Shown: positions 9,734 to 18,599, counted from the stretch's first letter. The stretch: 62,743 nucleotides of DNA from an uncultured Pelagibacteraceae bacterium (GCA_902624045.1 CACNVX010000005.1:1-62743); one strand, 5' to 3'. Notes: generated by a model from the sequence alone, not told the origin. Translations and numbers: made by a program.

Positions 9734-10354
9734 ATGAAATTAGTAAAAGATACAGATAATAAAGATTTAGTTTCTAAGGAAATATCTGACAAAGAAGCTG
9801 AAGACGCATTTCGAACTATTTTGACTTGGATGGGAGAAGATCCCAATAGAGAAGGATTATTAGAAACCCCAAAAAGAGTTATAAAAGCATTTAAAGAATA
9901 TTTTAAAGGGTACAAAGAAGATCCAACTAAAATATTAGATAAAACTTTTGGTGATGTAGAAGGTTACGATGACATGGTAGTACAAAAAAACATATCTGTA
10001 CAAAGCCATTGCGAACATCATATGGCACCAATAATTGGAAAAGCACATGTTGCATACATTCCAAAGGAAAGAGTTGTTGGTTTGAGTAAACTTGCAAGAG
10101 TAGTAGAAGTATTTTCAAAAAGATTACAGACCCAAGAAAGGTTGACTATGCAAATTGCGAATACTTTAATGGAATCTTTAGACGCTAAAGGTGTTGCAGT
10201 AACAATAGATTCAACTCATCAGTGTATGACAATGAGAGGAATTAAAAAAGAGCAAGCAACAACAGTTACTAATTATTATTTAGGTCAATTCAAAGAAGAT
10301 TTAAGCTATCAAAATAGGTATTTACGATTTATTAGCACTACGTTAAAAGATTAA
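9734..10354 (+). CDS. folE: GTP cyclohydrolase I
   Basis: FolE converts GTP to dihydroneopterin triphosphate, the first step of tetrahydrofolate synthesis. The 206-residue protein has the expected landmarks: EDPNREGLLETPKRV near the N-terminus, the Zn and catalytic motif HCEHHMAPI, the GLSKLARVVEVF helix, the DSTHQCMTMRG segment with the second Zn cysteine, and the C-terminal basic core. The length is typical for the bacterial type IA enzyme. It begins a rightward run with acuI starting two bases after its stop. Folate supply suits the one-carbon enzymes encoded nearby. Confidence 0.95.
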   Translation: MKLVKDTDNKDLVSKEISDKEAEDAFRTILTWMGEDPNREGLLETPKRVIKAFKEYFKGYKEDPTKILDKTFGDVEGYDDMVVQKNISVQSHCEHHMAPIIGKAHVAYIPKERVVGLSKLARVVEVFSKRLQTQERLTMQIANTLMESLDAKGVAVTIDSTHQCMTMRGIKKEQATTVTNYYLGQFKEDLSYQNRYLRFISTTLKD

Positions 10355-10355
10355 A

Positions 10356-11360
10356 GTGTCTGACCAATTTAAAGCTATTGTCCTTAATCAAGAAGGTGAG
10401 AGTTTTACAAGAGAAGTAAAATTTCTAAATAAAGATTTCCTAAAACATGGAGATGTTACAGTAAAAGTTGAATATTCAGGTCTAAATTATAAGGATGCTT
10501 TAATTTTAAAAAATGGTGCTAGGTTAGTAAAAGAATTTCCACATATTCCTGGAATTGATTTTTCTGGTGTAGTTGAGGAAAGTAATAGTGAGCAATTTAA
10601 AAATGGAGATGAAGTAATATTAACAGGATGGAGGGTTGGAGAAATTTATTATGGTGGTTATTCCCAATTTGCAAAAGTAGATAGTAAATTTTTAGTAAAA
10701 AAACCAAAAGAATTAACATTAAAACAATCAATGATAATGGGTACAGCAGGTTTTACAGCATTGCAAAGTGCATTTGTTACTAAATTAACCAGAGAAGAAT
10801 TATTGCTTGGAGAAAAAGTTAATGAAGTAATTGTAAGTGGTGCTTCAGGCGGTGTTGGTAGTATAGCAGTTATGATTTTAAATAAACTAGGATGCAATGT
10901 AACTGCAGTAACTGGAAAAAATGATAATAGTGAATATTTAAAATCAATAGGTGCTAAAAACGTTATAAATACTAGTGAATTGACTAAGGATGCAAGACCT
11001 TTAGATAAAGGATTGTGGGATGGAGCAGTTGACACTGTTGGTGGCAAAGTTTTGGAAAATATACTTGCCCAAACTAAAGAAGCGGGAATTGTTGCATCTT
11101 GTGGAAATGCTGCTGATATAAAATTAAATACAACCGTAATGCCATTTATTATTAGAGGAGTAAAGCTTTGGGGAATTAATTCTGTTACAGTTTCAAATGT
11201 AAGGAGAAAGTTTCTATGGAGTGAAGCATCAAAGTTAATTGATTTCGAGATATTAGAAAAATCGGTAAAAGAAATTAAGTTGGAAGATGTGCAAGAAATT
11301 TTTCCAAAAATGCTAAAAGGCGAAACCTCTGGAAGATATATAATTAATTTAAAAGATTAA
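10356..11360 (+). CDS. acuI: Acrylyl-CoA reductase-like zinc-free MDR (AcuI/YhdH)
   Basis: This is a 334-residue medium-chain reductase of the YhdH/YhfP/AcuI group. Its N-terminus has the EYSGLNYKDALILK and PGIDFSGVVEES segments, followed by GDEVILTGWRVGE and the NADPH motif SGASGGVGSIAVMIL. There is no structural zinc lobe, as expected for this group. AcuI reduces acryloyl-CoA to propionyl-CoA, a step in DMSP and 3-hydroxypropionate metabolism, and helps detoxify acrylate. The start is GTG two bases after the folE stop. No DMSP lyase or acrylate-CoA ligase is in the window, so the specific substrate is inferred from the family. The stop overlaps the LysR start by one base. Confidence 0.78.
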   Translation: MSDQFKAIVLNQEGESFTREVKFLNKDFLKHGDVTVKVEYSGLNYKDALILKNGARLVKEFPHIPGIDFSGVVEESNSEQFKNGDEVILTGWRVGEIYYGGYSQFAKVDSKFLVKKPKELTLKQSMIMGTAGFTALQSAFVTKLTREELLLGEKVNEVIVSGASGGVGSIAVMILNKLGCNVTAVTGKNDNSEYLKSIGAKNVINTSELTKDARPLDKGLWDGAVDTVGGKVLENILAQTKEAGIVASCGNAADIKLNTTVMPFIIRGVKLWGINSVTVSNVRRKFLWSEASKLIDFEILEKSVKEIKLEDVQEIFPKMLKGETSGRYIINLKD

Positions 11361-12247
11361 TGGATTGGGATAAATTAAAAATTTTTCATGCTGTAGCAGA
11401 AGCTGGTAGTTTTACAAATGCTACTGTTAACCTAAATCTTAGTCAATCAGCTATAAGTAGACAAATTCAATCGTTAGAACAAGATTTAAAAGTGCAGTTG
11501 TTTGAAAGACACGCAAGGGGCTTAACTCTTACAGAAAATGGAGAATATGTCTTTAAAACAGCTCATGAAGTAATAAGTAAACTAAAAGAGGTTGAAACCT
11601 CATTGGGAGATCAAAAAAATAAACCAACAGGCAAACTTACAATAACTACGGTTCGAAGTTTTGGAACACACTGGTTAACACCTAGAATTCAAGAGTTTAT
11701 GAGGCTTAACCCTGAAATTGAAATAGAATTAGTTTTTGACGATAAAGAATTAGATTTAAGCACAAGACAAGCTGATATAGGAATTTTTATGAGAAGACCA
11801 AAGCAGCTTAACTATATACAGAAAAAATTAGTAGACATTAAGTACTTCATTTATGGCTCAAATAAATATTTAGAAAAAAATGGAATGCCAAAAACAATTA
11901 ATGATTTAACTAAGCATAAGTTTATTTCATTTGGTAAAGGTGCTCCTTCGCCAGTTTATAATCCTGATTGGGCACTAAAAATTGGTATGCATGATGGAAA
12001 AAAAAGAAGAACAATTATGAAAGTAAATAGTGTAATGGGATTATTGTTAGCTGTAGAGTCTGGTGTGGGATTAGCAGCTCTTCCAGAATATTTGGTGTCA
12101 AATTCAAATAATATAATTAAAGTACTACCAAAAGTAGAAGGTCCAATAACAGAGGCACACTTTGTTTATCCTCAATCATTAAAGAACACAGCAAGGGTTC
12201 AGGCTTTTAGAAATTTCCTATTCAGTAAAATAGGCGATTGGAAGTAA
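11360..12247 (+). CDS. LysR-family transcriptional regulator
   Basis: These 295 residues have a classic LysR layout. An N-terminal winged helix-turn-helix occupies residues 1-62, with the FHAVAEAGSFTNAT and LNLSQSAISRQIQSLEQ helices and a FERHARGLTLTENG wing. A periplasmic-binding-protein-like effector domain follows from about residue 90. LysR proteins usually regulate an adjacent or divergent gene. Here the gene is translationally coupled to acuI (one-base overlap), so it may control acuI or the folE-acuI unit, but the operator is not evident. The effector is unknown. Confidence 0.9.
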   Translation: MDWDKLKIFHAVAEAGSFTNATVNLNLSQSAISRQIQSLEQDLKVQLFERHARGLTLTENGEYVFKTAHEVISKLKEVETSLGDQKNKPTGKLTITTVRSFGTHWLTPRIQEFMRLNPEIEIELVFDDKELDLSTRQADIGIFMRRPKQLNYIQKKLVDIKYFIYGSNKYLEKNGMPKTINDLTKHKFISFGKGAPSPVYNPDWALKIGMHDGKKRRTIMKVNSVMGLLLAVESGVGLAALPEYLVSNSNNIIKVLPKVEGPITEAHFVYPQSLKNTARVQAFRNFLFSKIGDWK

Positions 12248-12302
12248 AATACGTAAAAATCTGACAATTATTGTTAAAAATACTGATCTGCGACACTATT
12301 GC

Positions 12303-12341
12303 GATTGATAATCATTCTCATTGCGAATAGTTCTCATTATC
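12303..12341 (+). promoter_or_regulatory. Two Fur-like iron boxes upstream of the ferric transporter
   Basis: Two 17-base sites match the Fur consensus core TAATGATAATCATTATC. Positions 12303-12319 match at 14 of 17 bases by my count, and 12325-12341 match at 12 of 17. Their starts are 22 bases apart, about two helical turns, so two dimers could bind the same face. They lie 28-66 bases before the ferric-binding-protein start, as expected for iron-repressed transcription. Fur is the known regulator of such operons in many proteobacteria; whether Fur or another iron regulator acts here is inferred. No clear -10/-35 pair can be assigned. Confidence 0.75.
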
Positions 12342-12368
12342 AAAATAACGTTAATTTTAAGGATAAAT

Positions 12369-13397
12369 ATGAAAAAAATATCAATTTTAGCATTGATAAT
12401 GTCTTTATTTGTATCAGCTTTTGCTTTTGCAAATGAAGTCAATATATTCAATGCGAGACATTATAAGGCTGATGCTGAAATGTATGATAAATTTACTGCC
12501 GCTACAGGAATTAAAGTAAATTTAATTAATGGTAAATCAGGAGCCTTAGAAAAAAGAATACAGGAAGAAGGTGCGGACTCTTCAGCTGATCTTTATATCA
12601 CTGCGGATGCTGGAAGATGTGGCGCAATGGAAGCTAAAGGTTTGCTTCAAGGTGGGTTAACATCTGCAACAATCAAAGCATCTGTTCCAAGAAACTTTAG
12701 AACAAATAAATGGGTTGGAGTAGCAAAAAGAGCTAGAATTATTTATTACTCACCAGAAAGAGTAAGTGGAGCTGAATTATCTGGTTTAACTTATGAAGGT
12801 TTAGCTGATCCAAAATGGAAAGGTAGACTAGTTATTAGAAAATCAAGTAACATTTACAATAAATCTCTTGTAGCTTCATTAATTGAAAATAATGGAAAAA
12901 AAGCTACGGCTGATTGGGCTAAAGCTGTTGTAAGTAATATGGCAAGAACTCCAAAAGGTAACGACAGAGCGCAAATTATGGCAGTAGCTGCAGGAGAAGC
13001 AGACATTGCTGTAGCAAATACATATTATCTTGCTTTAATGCTATCTGGAAATAAAGGAGCAGAACAACAAGCGGCTGCAAAAAAAGTTAAAGCTTTTTTC
13101 CCTAACCAGCAAGGTAGAGGTACACACATGAATATTAGTTGCGCTGCCCTTGTAAAAGGCGCTCCTAACAAAGCAAATGCTATTGCACTTGTTGACTTTT
13201 TATTATCACCAGAATCTCAAGAGCACTTTACAAATAATACGTTTGAGTTTCCAATGATAGGTGGTGTTTCTCCAAATCCATTAGTAGTAAATAATTTAGG
13301 GTTAGATTTTAAACAAGATCTAGCAACTAAAGTTTCTAGTTATGGAAAAAATCAAGCTGCTGCATTAGAAGTCATGACAGCTGCTGGTTGGAAGTAA
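12369..13397 (+). CDS. fbpA: Ferric iron ABC transporter, periplasmic binding protein
   Basis: This is a 342-residue exported protein. I chose the ATG at 12369, which follows an AAGGA-type ribosome site and starts a clean signal peptide (KKISILALIMSLF, cleavage after AFA). A longer reading frame from a TTG runs through the Fur boxes and is rejected. The mature part begins with VNIFNARHY, typical of the FbpA/AfuA/FutA group. The adjacent tyrosines at 219-220 (NTYY) match the Fe3+-binding dityrosine of FbpA proteins. It delivers Fe3+ to the FbpB/FbpC complex encoded downstream. A small ORF and an RNA hairpin separate it from the permease gene. Confidence 0.92.
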   Translation: MKKISILALIMSLFVSAFAFANEVNIFNARHYKADAEMYDKFTAATGIKVNLINGKSGALEKRIQEEGADSSADLYITADAGRCGAMEAKGLLQGGLTSATIKASVPRNFRTNKWVGVAKRARIIYYSPERVSGAELSGLTYEGLADPKWKGRLVIRKSSNIYNKSLVASLIENNGKKATADWAKAVVSNMARTPKGNDRAQIMAVAAGEADIAVANTYYLALMLSGNKGAEQQAAAKKVKAFFPNQQGRGTHMNISCAALVKGAPNKANAIALVDFLLSPESQEHFTNNTFEFPMIGGVSPNPLVVNNLGLDFKQDLATKVSSYGKNQAAALEVMTAAGWK

Positions 13398-13403
13398 CAA
13401 AAA

Positions 13404-13589
13404 GTGAAAAAGAATTTATTTAACTCTGCTTTAAGTAATTCTTCTGATAAGAGCGGCTCACACGAGGGTCAGATAACTTGTGGGCCTTGCTCTTTAGAAG
13501 TCGAAAAAATGCATAGTAAAATAAATAATAGAAAATTATCAGAGATTAAAAAAGACGAGGCTCTAGACATCCTCACTCCTTTTAAATAA
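13404..13589 (+). CDS. Possible 61-residue CxxC small protein in the iron operon
   Basis: A GTG-initiated frame begins six bases after the fbpA stop, and a GGAAG sequence about 10 bases upstream (inside the fbpA end) could be its ribosome site. The protein is hydrophilic, Ser/Lys rich, without a signal peptide, and carries a CGPC motif at residues 26-29 with nearby His and Met. It resembles no family I know and is far too short for a thioredoxin fold. Its placement between fbpA and a hairpin suggests a small metal- or redox-linked protein, but it could be a chance frame. Conservation in related genomes would decide. Confidence 0.45.
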   Translation: MKKNLFNSALSNSSDKSGSHEGQITCGPCSLEVEKMHSKINNRKLSEIKKDEALDILTPFK

Positions 13590-13606
13590 TGATATATTTC
13601 TTTTTA

Positions 13607-13667
13607 GACAGTGCCCACGTCACTCTCCTCTAGGATCTTTACCCTTTCCTAGAAACTGTCGTGGGCA
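13607..13667 (+). terminator. Intercistronic hairpin element with two alternative stems
   Basis: The AT-rich gap before fbpB contains a GC-rich palindromic block. The outer stem pairs 13612-13619 (TGCCCACG) with 13660-13667, enclosing a second hairpin of 13629-13635 with 13647-13653 (TCTAGGA/TCCTAGA). A competing pairing joins GACAGT at 13607-13612 to ACTGTC at 13655-13660 and cannot coexist with the outer stem. Downstream is AT-rich with short T runs. It could act as a leaky terminator or mRNA-stabilising element that keeps fbpA expression above fbpBC. The alternative folds also allow a switch. The function is inferred. Confidence 0.6.
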
Positions 13668-13740
13668 TTAAAAATTTATTTTTCTCACAATACCACTTTG
13701 TCTTTCGAAATATATTTTTTTTTATATAATAAGCCCCAAA

Positions 13741-15360
13741 ATGTTAAAAAACTTAAATATTTGGGTTATATCTTCATTGTTAGTCTCTGTAGGCGTATTA
13801 ATTCCAATTTTAACAGTTTTTTTCAGTTTTTTTGAGGAGACCTCTAATTATTACCAAATATTAAAAGATACTTTTCTTCTAGAGTATATTTTTAATTCTT
13901 TCACACTATTAGTTTGTGTTTTGCTTCTTACTTTTCTAATAGGAACGGCTTGCGCATATATAGTCTCATTTTATAAATTTCCATTTAGCGATTTCTTTAA
14001 ATGGGCACTTATACTATCTTTTGCTGTTCCTCCATATATCTATGCATATTCTTTAACAGCTTTCTTTGAAAATTATGGAACAGCATTTACAATTTTAACC
14101 AACTTATTTGGAGAGGGGGAATATAACAAATATATTCCAAAGTTTGATGGTCGTTTGGGAGCAATATTATCTCTTTCTTTTTCTTTATATGCTTACGTTT
14201 ATATTCTTTCTCGTGCTTCTTTTTTATATCAGTCCCAGAATTTAATTGATCTAGGTAGAAGTTTAGGTTTTTCAAAATTTAAGTCATTATATTCTTTGAT
14301 ATTACCAGCTGCTAGACCAGCAATTGTTGCAGGTTTGTCTCTTGTTGCAATGGAGACTTTAGCTGAATTTGGGGCAGTTGATTTTTTTTCAATAAATACC
14401 TTAACAACCGGAATTTACAATTCTTGGATAACATTTGATGATTTAGCATTTTCAAATCGTTTGTCATTTTTCTTACTAATTTTTATATTTGCATGTTTTA
14501 TAATAGAAAATTTTTCCAGAAAAAAAGCGAGATATCATTTTAATTCAAAAGGTGGTTTTAAACAAAAAGAAAAAATTATTTTAAGAGGAAAGCAATCATT
14601 TTATGCGTTTAGTTTTTGTTTTATTATTTTCTTTTTAAGTTTTTTATTCCCTTTAAGTCAAATGTTATATTGGACTATTAAGTTTCCAGAAAATCTTTAT
14701 GATATTGATATAATCACTCTTACTTTGAATACTGTTTATTTAGTTGTTTTATCAAGTCTCATTCTAATTATATTTTCTCTACTTTCAAATTATGGAAATA
14801 GAGTTTCTAAAAATAAAATTTTAAATTTTTTATCTACAATATCAATTTCAGGTTATGCTATTCCAGGAGTAATTTTAGCAGTAGCATTTATTACTTTTGT
14901 TGCTTGGTTTGATAACAATATAATTAAAACACTTGGTTTTTTGTCTATTAAAAAATTTTTTATTGGTTCAATACTTGGCTTAGTTTTGGTTTACTTTGTT
15001 AGATTTTACTCTTTAGCTTTCAATGGAATAAAGTCAGGATATGAAAAAATTAATATATCTGTTGACGAAAGTTCTTATCTTCTTGGCTACTCAAAGAAAA
15101 AAACTTTTTTAAATATTCATATGCCTCTCTTAAGAAATTCATTGTTGTTTGTAGCTATATTAATCTCTATTGAAATAGTAAGAGAATTGCCAATAACTCT
15201 AATTTTAAGACCATTTAATTTTGAAACATTTGCAACAACAGCTTATATATCTGCTTCAGAGGACTTGTTAGAAGCAGCAGCTGTTCCATCACTTTTTTTG
15301 ATTTTAATTGCAGCAATTTTTATTATGTTTACATCTAAATATATTTTAAGAGAAAAATGA
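13741..15360 (+). CDS. fbpB: Ferric iron ABC transporter permease
   Basis: This 539-residue permease is a fused double unit, as usual for FbpB. It has about 12 membrane segments and two copies of the BPD_transp_1 fold, each with a cytoplasmic EAA-type loop: near residues 175-195 (the DLGRSLGFSKFKSLYSLILPAARP region) and near 435-460. It carries Fe3+ from FbpA across the inner membrane. It overlaps fbpC by four bases (ATGA). No Shine-Dalgarno is visible before the ATG, which follows a long T-rich leader and the hairpin element. Confidence 0.93.
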   Translation: MLKNLNIWVISSLLVSVGVLIPILTVFFSFFEETSNYYQILKDTFLLEYIFNSFTLLVCVLLLTFLIGTACAYIVSFYKFPFSDFFKWALILSFAVPPYIYAYSLTAFFENYGTAFTILTNLFGEGEYNKYIPKFDGRLGAILSLSFSLYAYVYILSRASFLYQSQNLIDLGRSLGFSKFKSLYSLILPAARPAIVAGLSLVAMETLAEFGAVDFFSINTLTTGIYNSWITFDDLAFSNRLSFFLLIFIFACFIIENFSRKKARYHFNSKGGFKQKEKIILRGKQSFYAFSFCFIIFFLSFLFPLSQMLYWTIKFPENLYDIDIITLTLNTVYLVVLSSLILIIFSLLSNYGNRVSKNKILNFLSTISISGYAIPGVILAVAFITFVAWFDNNIIKTLGFLSIKKFFIGSILGLVLVYFVRFYSLAFNGIKSGYEKINISVDESSYLLGYSKKKTFLNIHMPLLRNSLLFVAILISIEIVRELPITLILRPFNFETFATTAYISASEDLLEAAAVPSLFLILIAAIFIMFTSKYILREK

Positions 15361-16421
15361 AAAAAAATAATTTTTTAGAAATAAATAATGTAAATTTCAA
15401 AATTGGTGGAAACACAAAGGTTAAAAATGCTTCATTTTGTATAAAAAACGAAGGAGAAACTTTATGTCTATTGGGCCCTTCAGGAATTGGAAAAACAACA
15501 ATATTAAGAACAATAGCAGGTTTAGAAAAAGTAGACAAAGGTTCGATTTTTTTAAATGGTAAATTGTTATCCTCTAAAGATACCCATATTGAGCCTGAGC
15601 ACCGTAATATATCCCTAGCATTTCAAGATAATAGTCTGTTCCCTCATTTCACAGTTGAAAAAAATATATTATTAGGTGCTGAAAGAAATAAAAATTTAAA
15701 AAGAAAAAAACTTAGTTACAAAGAAATTATAAATTTACTTGATATTTCAAAGATACTTAAAAAGTACCCTCATGAAATTAGTGCAGGTGAAGCTCAAAGA
15801 GCTTCTCTTGCAAGATCTCTGTTAACACAACCTGATCTTTTATTGTTAGACGAGCCACTATCAAATGTTGATCAGAGTTTTAAAGAGGAAATACAAGAAA
15901 GATTAAAAAAAATATTAAGTAAATTAAAAATAACTACTATCATTGTTACTCATGACTCTTATGAAGCTTTTTATTTAGGTAATAAATGCGCAATTATCTT
16001 AGATGGTCAAATACAGCAATTTGACGATCCTTACAATGTTTACCATTTTCCAAATTCAGTTGAGGTGGTCAATTTCTTAAATAGAGGTATTTTAATACCC
16101 GCAAAAGTAACAGGAGAAAATTCACTTGAAAATGATGATCTAGGATTGATTGAAGGTAAATTTATTAAGCATTATCCTAAAGGTTCAAAAGTTCAATTAT
16201 TGTTACAGCCAGAAGATTTAGAGCATGATGATAATAGCAATCTAAAATTAGAGGTTGTTGATAGAAAATTTAGGGGTACAAATTTTATTTATACATTAAA
16301 AACCTTGAGTGAAAAACTTATACCTGTGCTTGTAAATACCCACCACCATGAAATTCACGAAATAAATGATAAGTTTGGGATAAGAAGACCCATCAGGCTA
16401 GAGCATATAGTTTGTTTTTAG
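15357..16421 (+). CDS. fbpC: Ferric iron ABC transporter ATP-binding protein
   Basis: This 354-residue ATPase has Walker A GPSGIGKTT near residue 42, a signature loop ISAGEAQRAS (a variant of LSGGQ), Walker B LLLLDEPLS, and the switch histidine in VTHD. A C-terminal extension of about 110 residues is the TOBE-like regulatory domain seen in FbpC/PotA/MalK proteins. It powers iron uptake through FbpB, with which it shares a four-base overlap. AzlC starts 15 bases downstream but is probably functionally unrelated. Confidence 0.93.
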   Translation: MKKNNFLEINNVNFKIGGNTKVKNASFCIKNEGETLCLLGPSGIGKTTILRTIAGLEKVDKGSIFLNGKLLSSKDTHIEPEHRNISLAFQDNSLFPHFTVEKNILLGAERNKNLKRKKLSYKEIINLLDISKILKKYPHEISAGEAQRASLARSLLTQPDLLLLDEPLSNVDQSFKEEIQERLKKILSKLKITTIIVTHDSYEAFYLGNKCAIILDGQIQQFDDPYNVYHFPNSVEVVNFLNRGILIPAKVTGENSLENDDLGLIEGKFIKHYPKGSKVQLLLQPEDLEHDDNSNLKLEVVDRKFRGTNFIYTLKTLSEKLIPVLVNTHHHEIHEINDKFGIRRPIRLEHIVCF

Positions 16422-16435
16422 TAAAAGGTAATTAG

Positions 16436-17122
16436 ATGTTATCAAAAAAAAAATTATTCACTAAAGGCATGTTAGATATTTTTCCACACATGCTTTCAGT
16501 AATTCCATTTGGGATGATTTGTGGAGCAGTTGGAGTTGAACTTGGTTTCAGCCCATACCTAGTCTATGGAATGTCAATATTAATTTTTGGAGGGGCATCG
16601 CAAATTGTATTTTTGCAGCTCTTATCAGGAGGCGCCTCTAACTTAGTTGCTATCGCATCAGTTGGAATTATTAATTCTAGACATTTACTGTATGGGGCTG
16701 TGTTGTCTGAATATTTAGAAAAATTATCTTTTTTTAAAAAGTTATTAATTTCATATTTTGTTGTAGACCAAGGATTTGCAGAGTCCAATAAATATTTTAA
16801 AAGAAATAAAACTGAAAAATTTTTACATTATCACTTACTTGGTACTGGATGCACTTTGTGGTTCTGCTGGCAAATTGCTACATTAACAGGAATTATATTG
16901 GGTTCATTAGTTCCTGAGGAACTTGGACTAAAATTTGCAATACCGTTGACTTTTATAGCTATTATTGTTCAGGATTTAAAAAAATTAGATCATGTAGTTG
17001 TAATGATAACTTGTGGCTTAAGCTCTTTATTATTTTTTGACGCTCCATTTAAATTATATATTATTATTGCTCCTTTGATTGCACTATTTGTGGCTGCATT
17101 AATATTGAGGTTTAAAAAATGA
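16436..17122 (+). CDS. azlC: AzlC-family amino acid exporter, large subunit
   Basis: This 228-residue membrane protein matches AzlC. It has an early FPHMLSVIPFGMICGAVG stretch, the FGGASQIVFLQLLSGGA segment, and an INSRHLLYGAVLSEYL motif. AzlC pairs with the small AzlD to export branched-chain or related amino acids. The AzlD gene overlaps by four bases, supporting a two-component transporter. It follows fbpC closely and might be read from the same transcript. The substrate is inferred only from the family. Confidence 0.9.
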   Translation: MLSKKKLFTKGMLDIFPHMLSVIPFGMICGAVGVELGFSPYLVYGMSILIFGGASQIVFLQLLSGGASNLVAIASVGIINSRHLLYGAVLSEYLEKLSFFKKLLISYFVVDQGFAESNKYFKRNKTEKFLHYHLLGTGCTLWFCWQIATLTGIILGSLVPEELGLKFAIPLTFIAIIVQDLKKLDHVVVMITCGLSSLLFFDAPFKLYIIIAPLIALFVAALILRFKK

Positions 17123-17436
17123 CCTGGACAACGATTATTATAGCTGGAATTCTAACATATTTAACTCGTATGACTATGATTGCGCTAGTTAGCAGAGATT
17201 TTTTAGGAAGTAGAATTAAAACAGTCTTAGAATACGTGCCTTCAGCAGTATTTCCAGCAATAATATTTCCTGGAATATTTATGAATGATTTTGGAGCATT
17301 TATAGAAATTAATGATCCTAAAATTTTTGGAGCATTAGTAGCTGTAATTGTGGGCTATTTTTCAAAAAATATTATTTCAACTATTTTGGCTGGACTATTC
17401 TCTTATTGGTTTTTAATATTTGTGATTTTCAGTTAG
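17119..17436 (+). CDS. azlD: AzlD-family exporter small subunit
   Basis: These 105 residues have three to four membrane segments, an N-terminal ILTYLTRMTMIAL stretch (the Arg after the first helix is conserved in AzlD) and an EYVPSAVFPAIIFP motif. It forms the small subunit of the AzlCD amino acid exporter, and its start overlaps azlC by four bases. Its 3' end overlaps the convergent beta-lactamase-fold gene by eight bases, leaving no room for a separate terminator. Confidence 0.9.
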   Translation: MTWTTIIIAGILTYLTRMTMIALVSRDFLGSRIKTVLEYVPSAVFPAIIFPGIFMNDFGAFIEINDPKIFGALVAVIVGYFSKNIISTILAGLFSYWFLIFVIFS

Positions 17437-18112
17437 CACCCAATCTTATATTACTACGTATGTTGCTATCCATTAATGCTGGTTTTGATAAATTAAGTTT
17501 TGACATTATTTCGGCATATTCATCAGCGCTATTTACTTGAAGCCTTGGATTTAATTTTTTTTCTTTTCCGATAGTACTGACTAATTTACCATTATAATCA
17601 TGACCTGGATAAAGCAACGTGTCATCTGGAAGTCTAAGTAATTTATTAAATAAAGAATTATAAGCATCTTCAGAGCTACCATTTTGAAAATCGGTTCTAC
17701 CTGTCCCATTAATTAAAAGAGTGTCTCCAGAAAATAAATATTTGTCCATTAGGAAACTATAGCTGTCAGATGTATGTCCTGGTGTATATATTGCTTTAAT
17801 TTCTATCTGATCAATTTTTACTTTTTCACCGTCTTTTACTTTAATTTCAACTGCATCAGCAGGTGTATGCTCTCCCATAATTGTTGAACAATTAGTCACT
17901 TTTTTTAACTTTGATGCACCAGTTATATGATCTGCATGGATATGCGTATCTATTACTTTAACAAGTTTAAGATCTAGTTCTTGAAGTAAACTTATATATT
18001 TTTCAACATTCTCAATCACAGGATCAATAATAACTGCTTCGCGACCTTTTGCCGATGCAATTAAATAAGTATATGTCGAAGATTTTTGATCAAATACTTG
18101 TTTAAAAATCAT
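17429..18112 (-). CDS. ETHE1-like persulfide dioxygenase (metallo-beta-lactamase fold)
   Basis: This 227-residue protein has the metallo-beta-lactamase motif THIHADHITG (about residues 56-65), further metal ligands in TPGHTSDS and FSGDTLL, and a late YPGHDY. The internal GTGRTDFQNGS loop and the NPRL segment near the end are typical of ETHE1-type sulfur dioxygenases. These oxidise glutathione persulfide to sulfite with a single Fe2+. A hydroxyacylglutathione hydrolase (GloB) is the main alternative, but the GTGRTDF loop favours ETHE1. It is a single leftward gene between azlD and the divergent DUF4396 gene. Confidence 0.85.
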   Translation of the reverse strand: MIFKQVFDQKSSTYTYLIASAKGREAVIIDPVIENVEKYISLLQELDLKLVKVIDTHIHADHITGASKLKKVTNCSTIMGEHTPADAVEIKVKDGEKVKIDQIEIKAIYTPGHTSDSYSFLMDKYLFSGDTLLINGTGRTDFQNGSSEDAYNSLFNKLLRLPDDTLLYPGHDYNGKLVSTIGKEKKLNPRLQVNSADEYAEIMSKLNLSKPALMDSNIRSNIRLGAN

Positions 18113-18134
18113 TTTTCATTAATATCAAATTATA

Positions 18135-18578
18135 GTGAATATCTCTACACCTACATTTCATTGGTCTTGCCAACATACTTGGAAAAGAAGTGCGAAAAAT
18201 ACAGCTTGGTGTGTTTTAGGTTGTGCTATAGGTGATTTTGGAACAATATTATTTTTTCAATTAACTGAAATTCCTTTTCCTGTTTTGGGAATTATGACTT
18301 TAGCAATAATAAATGGTTTAATAACAAGTGTTATTTTAGAAACAATAATTTTAATGACACAAAATTTTAATTTTATTAATGCATTAAAAACAGCTTGTGG
18401 AATGAGTCTAATTTCAATGATTAGCATGGAAATTATGATGAATTTAACGGACTATTTATTAACTGGTGGAGCTATATTAACTTGGTGGGTAGTTCCAATA
18501 ATGTTACTTGTAGGTTTTTTAACTCCTTGGCCATATAATTACTGGAGATTAAAAAAATTTGGGATCGCTTGTCATTAA
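18135..18578 (+). CDS. DUF4396 membrane protein
   Basis: This 147-residue membrane protein with four predicted helices starts at GTG, 22 bases from the divergent sulfur dioxygenase. The N-terminus has FHWSCQHTWKRSAKN. The C-terminus ends in a PWPYNYWRLKKFGIACH segment, a recognisable DUF4396 signature. Conserved His and Cys at both ends could bind metal. DUF4396 proteins are of unknown function and often sit near metal-handling genes. Here it is followed by DoxX and cupredoxin genes, which suggests a copper or redox role, but this is inference. Confidence 0.75.
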   Translation: MNISTPTFHWSCQHTWKRSAKNTAWCVLGCAIGDFGTILFFQLTEIPFPVLGIMTLAIINGLITSVILETIILMTQNFNFINALKTACGMSLISMISMEIMMNLTDYLLTGGAILTWWVVPIMLLVGFLTPWPYNYWRLKKFGIACH

Positions 18579-18599
18579 AAATATATGATTAATAGATAA

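Noticed and set aside
12321-12368. Longer reading frame for fbpA beginning at a TTG
   Set aside because: It would place the start inside the Fur boxes and add a non-signal extension before a perfect signal peptide. The ATG at 12369 has a ribosome site.
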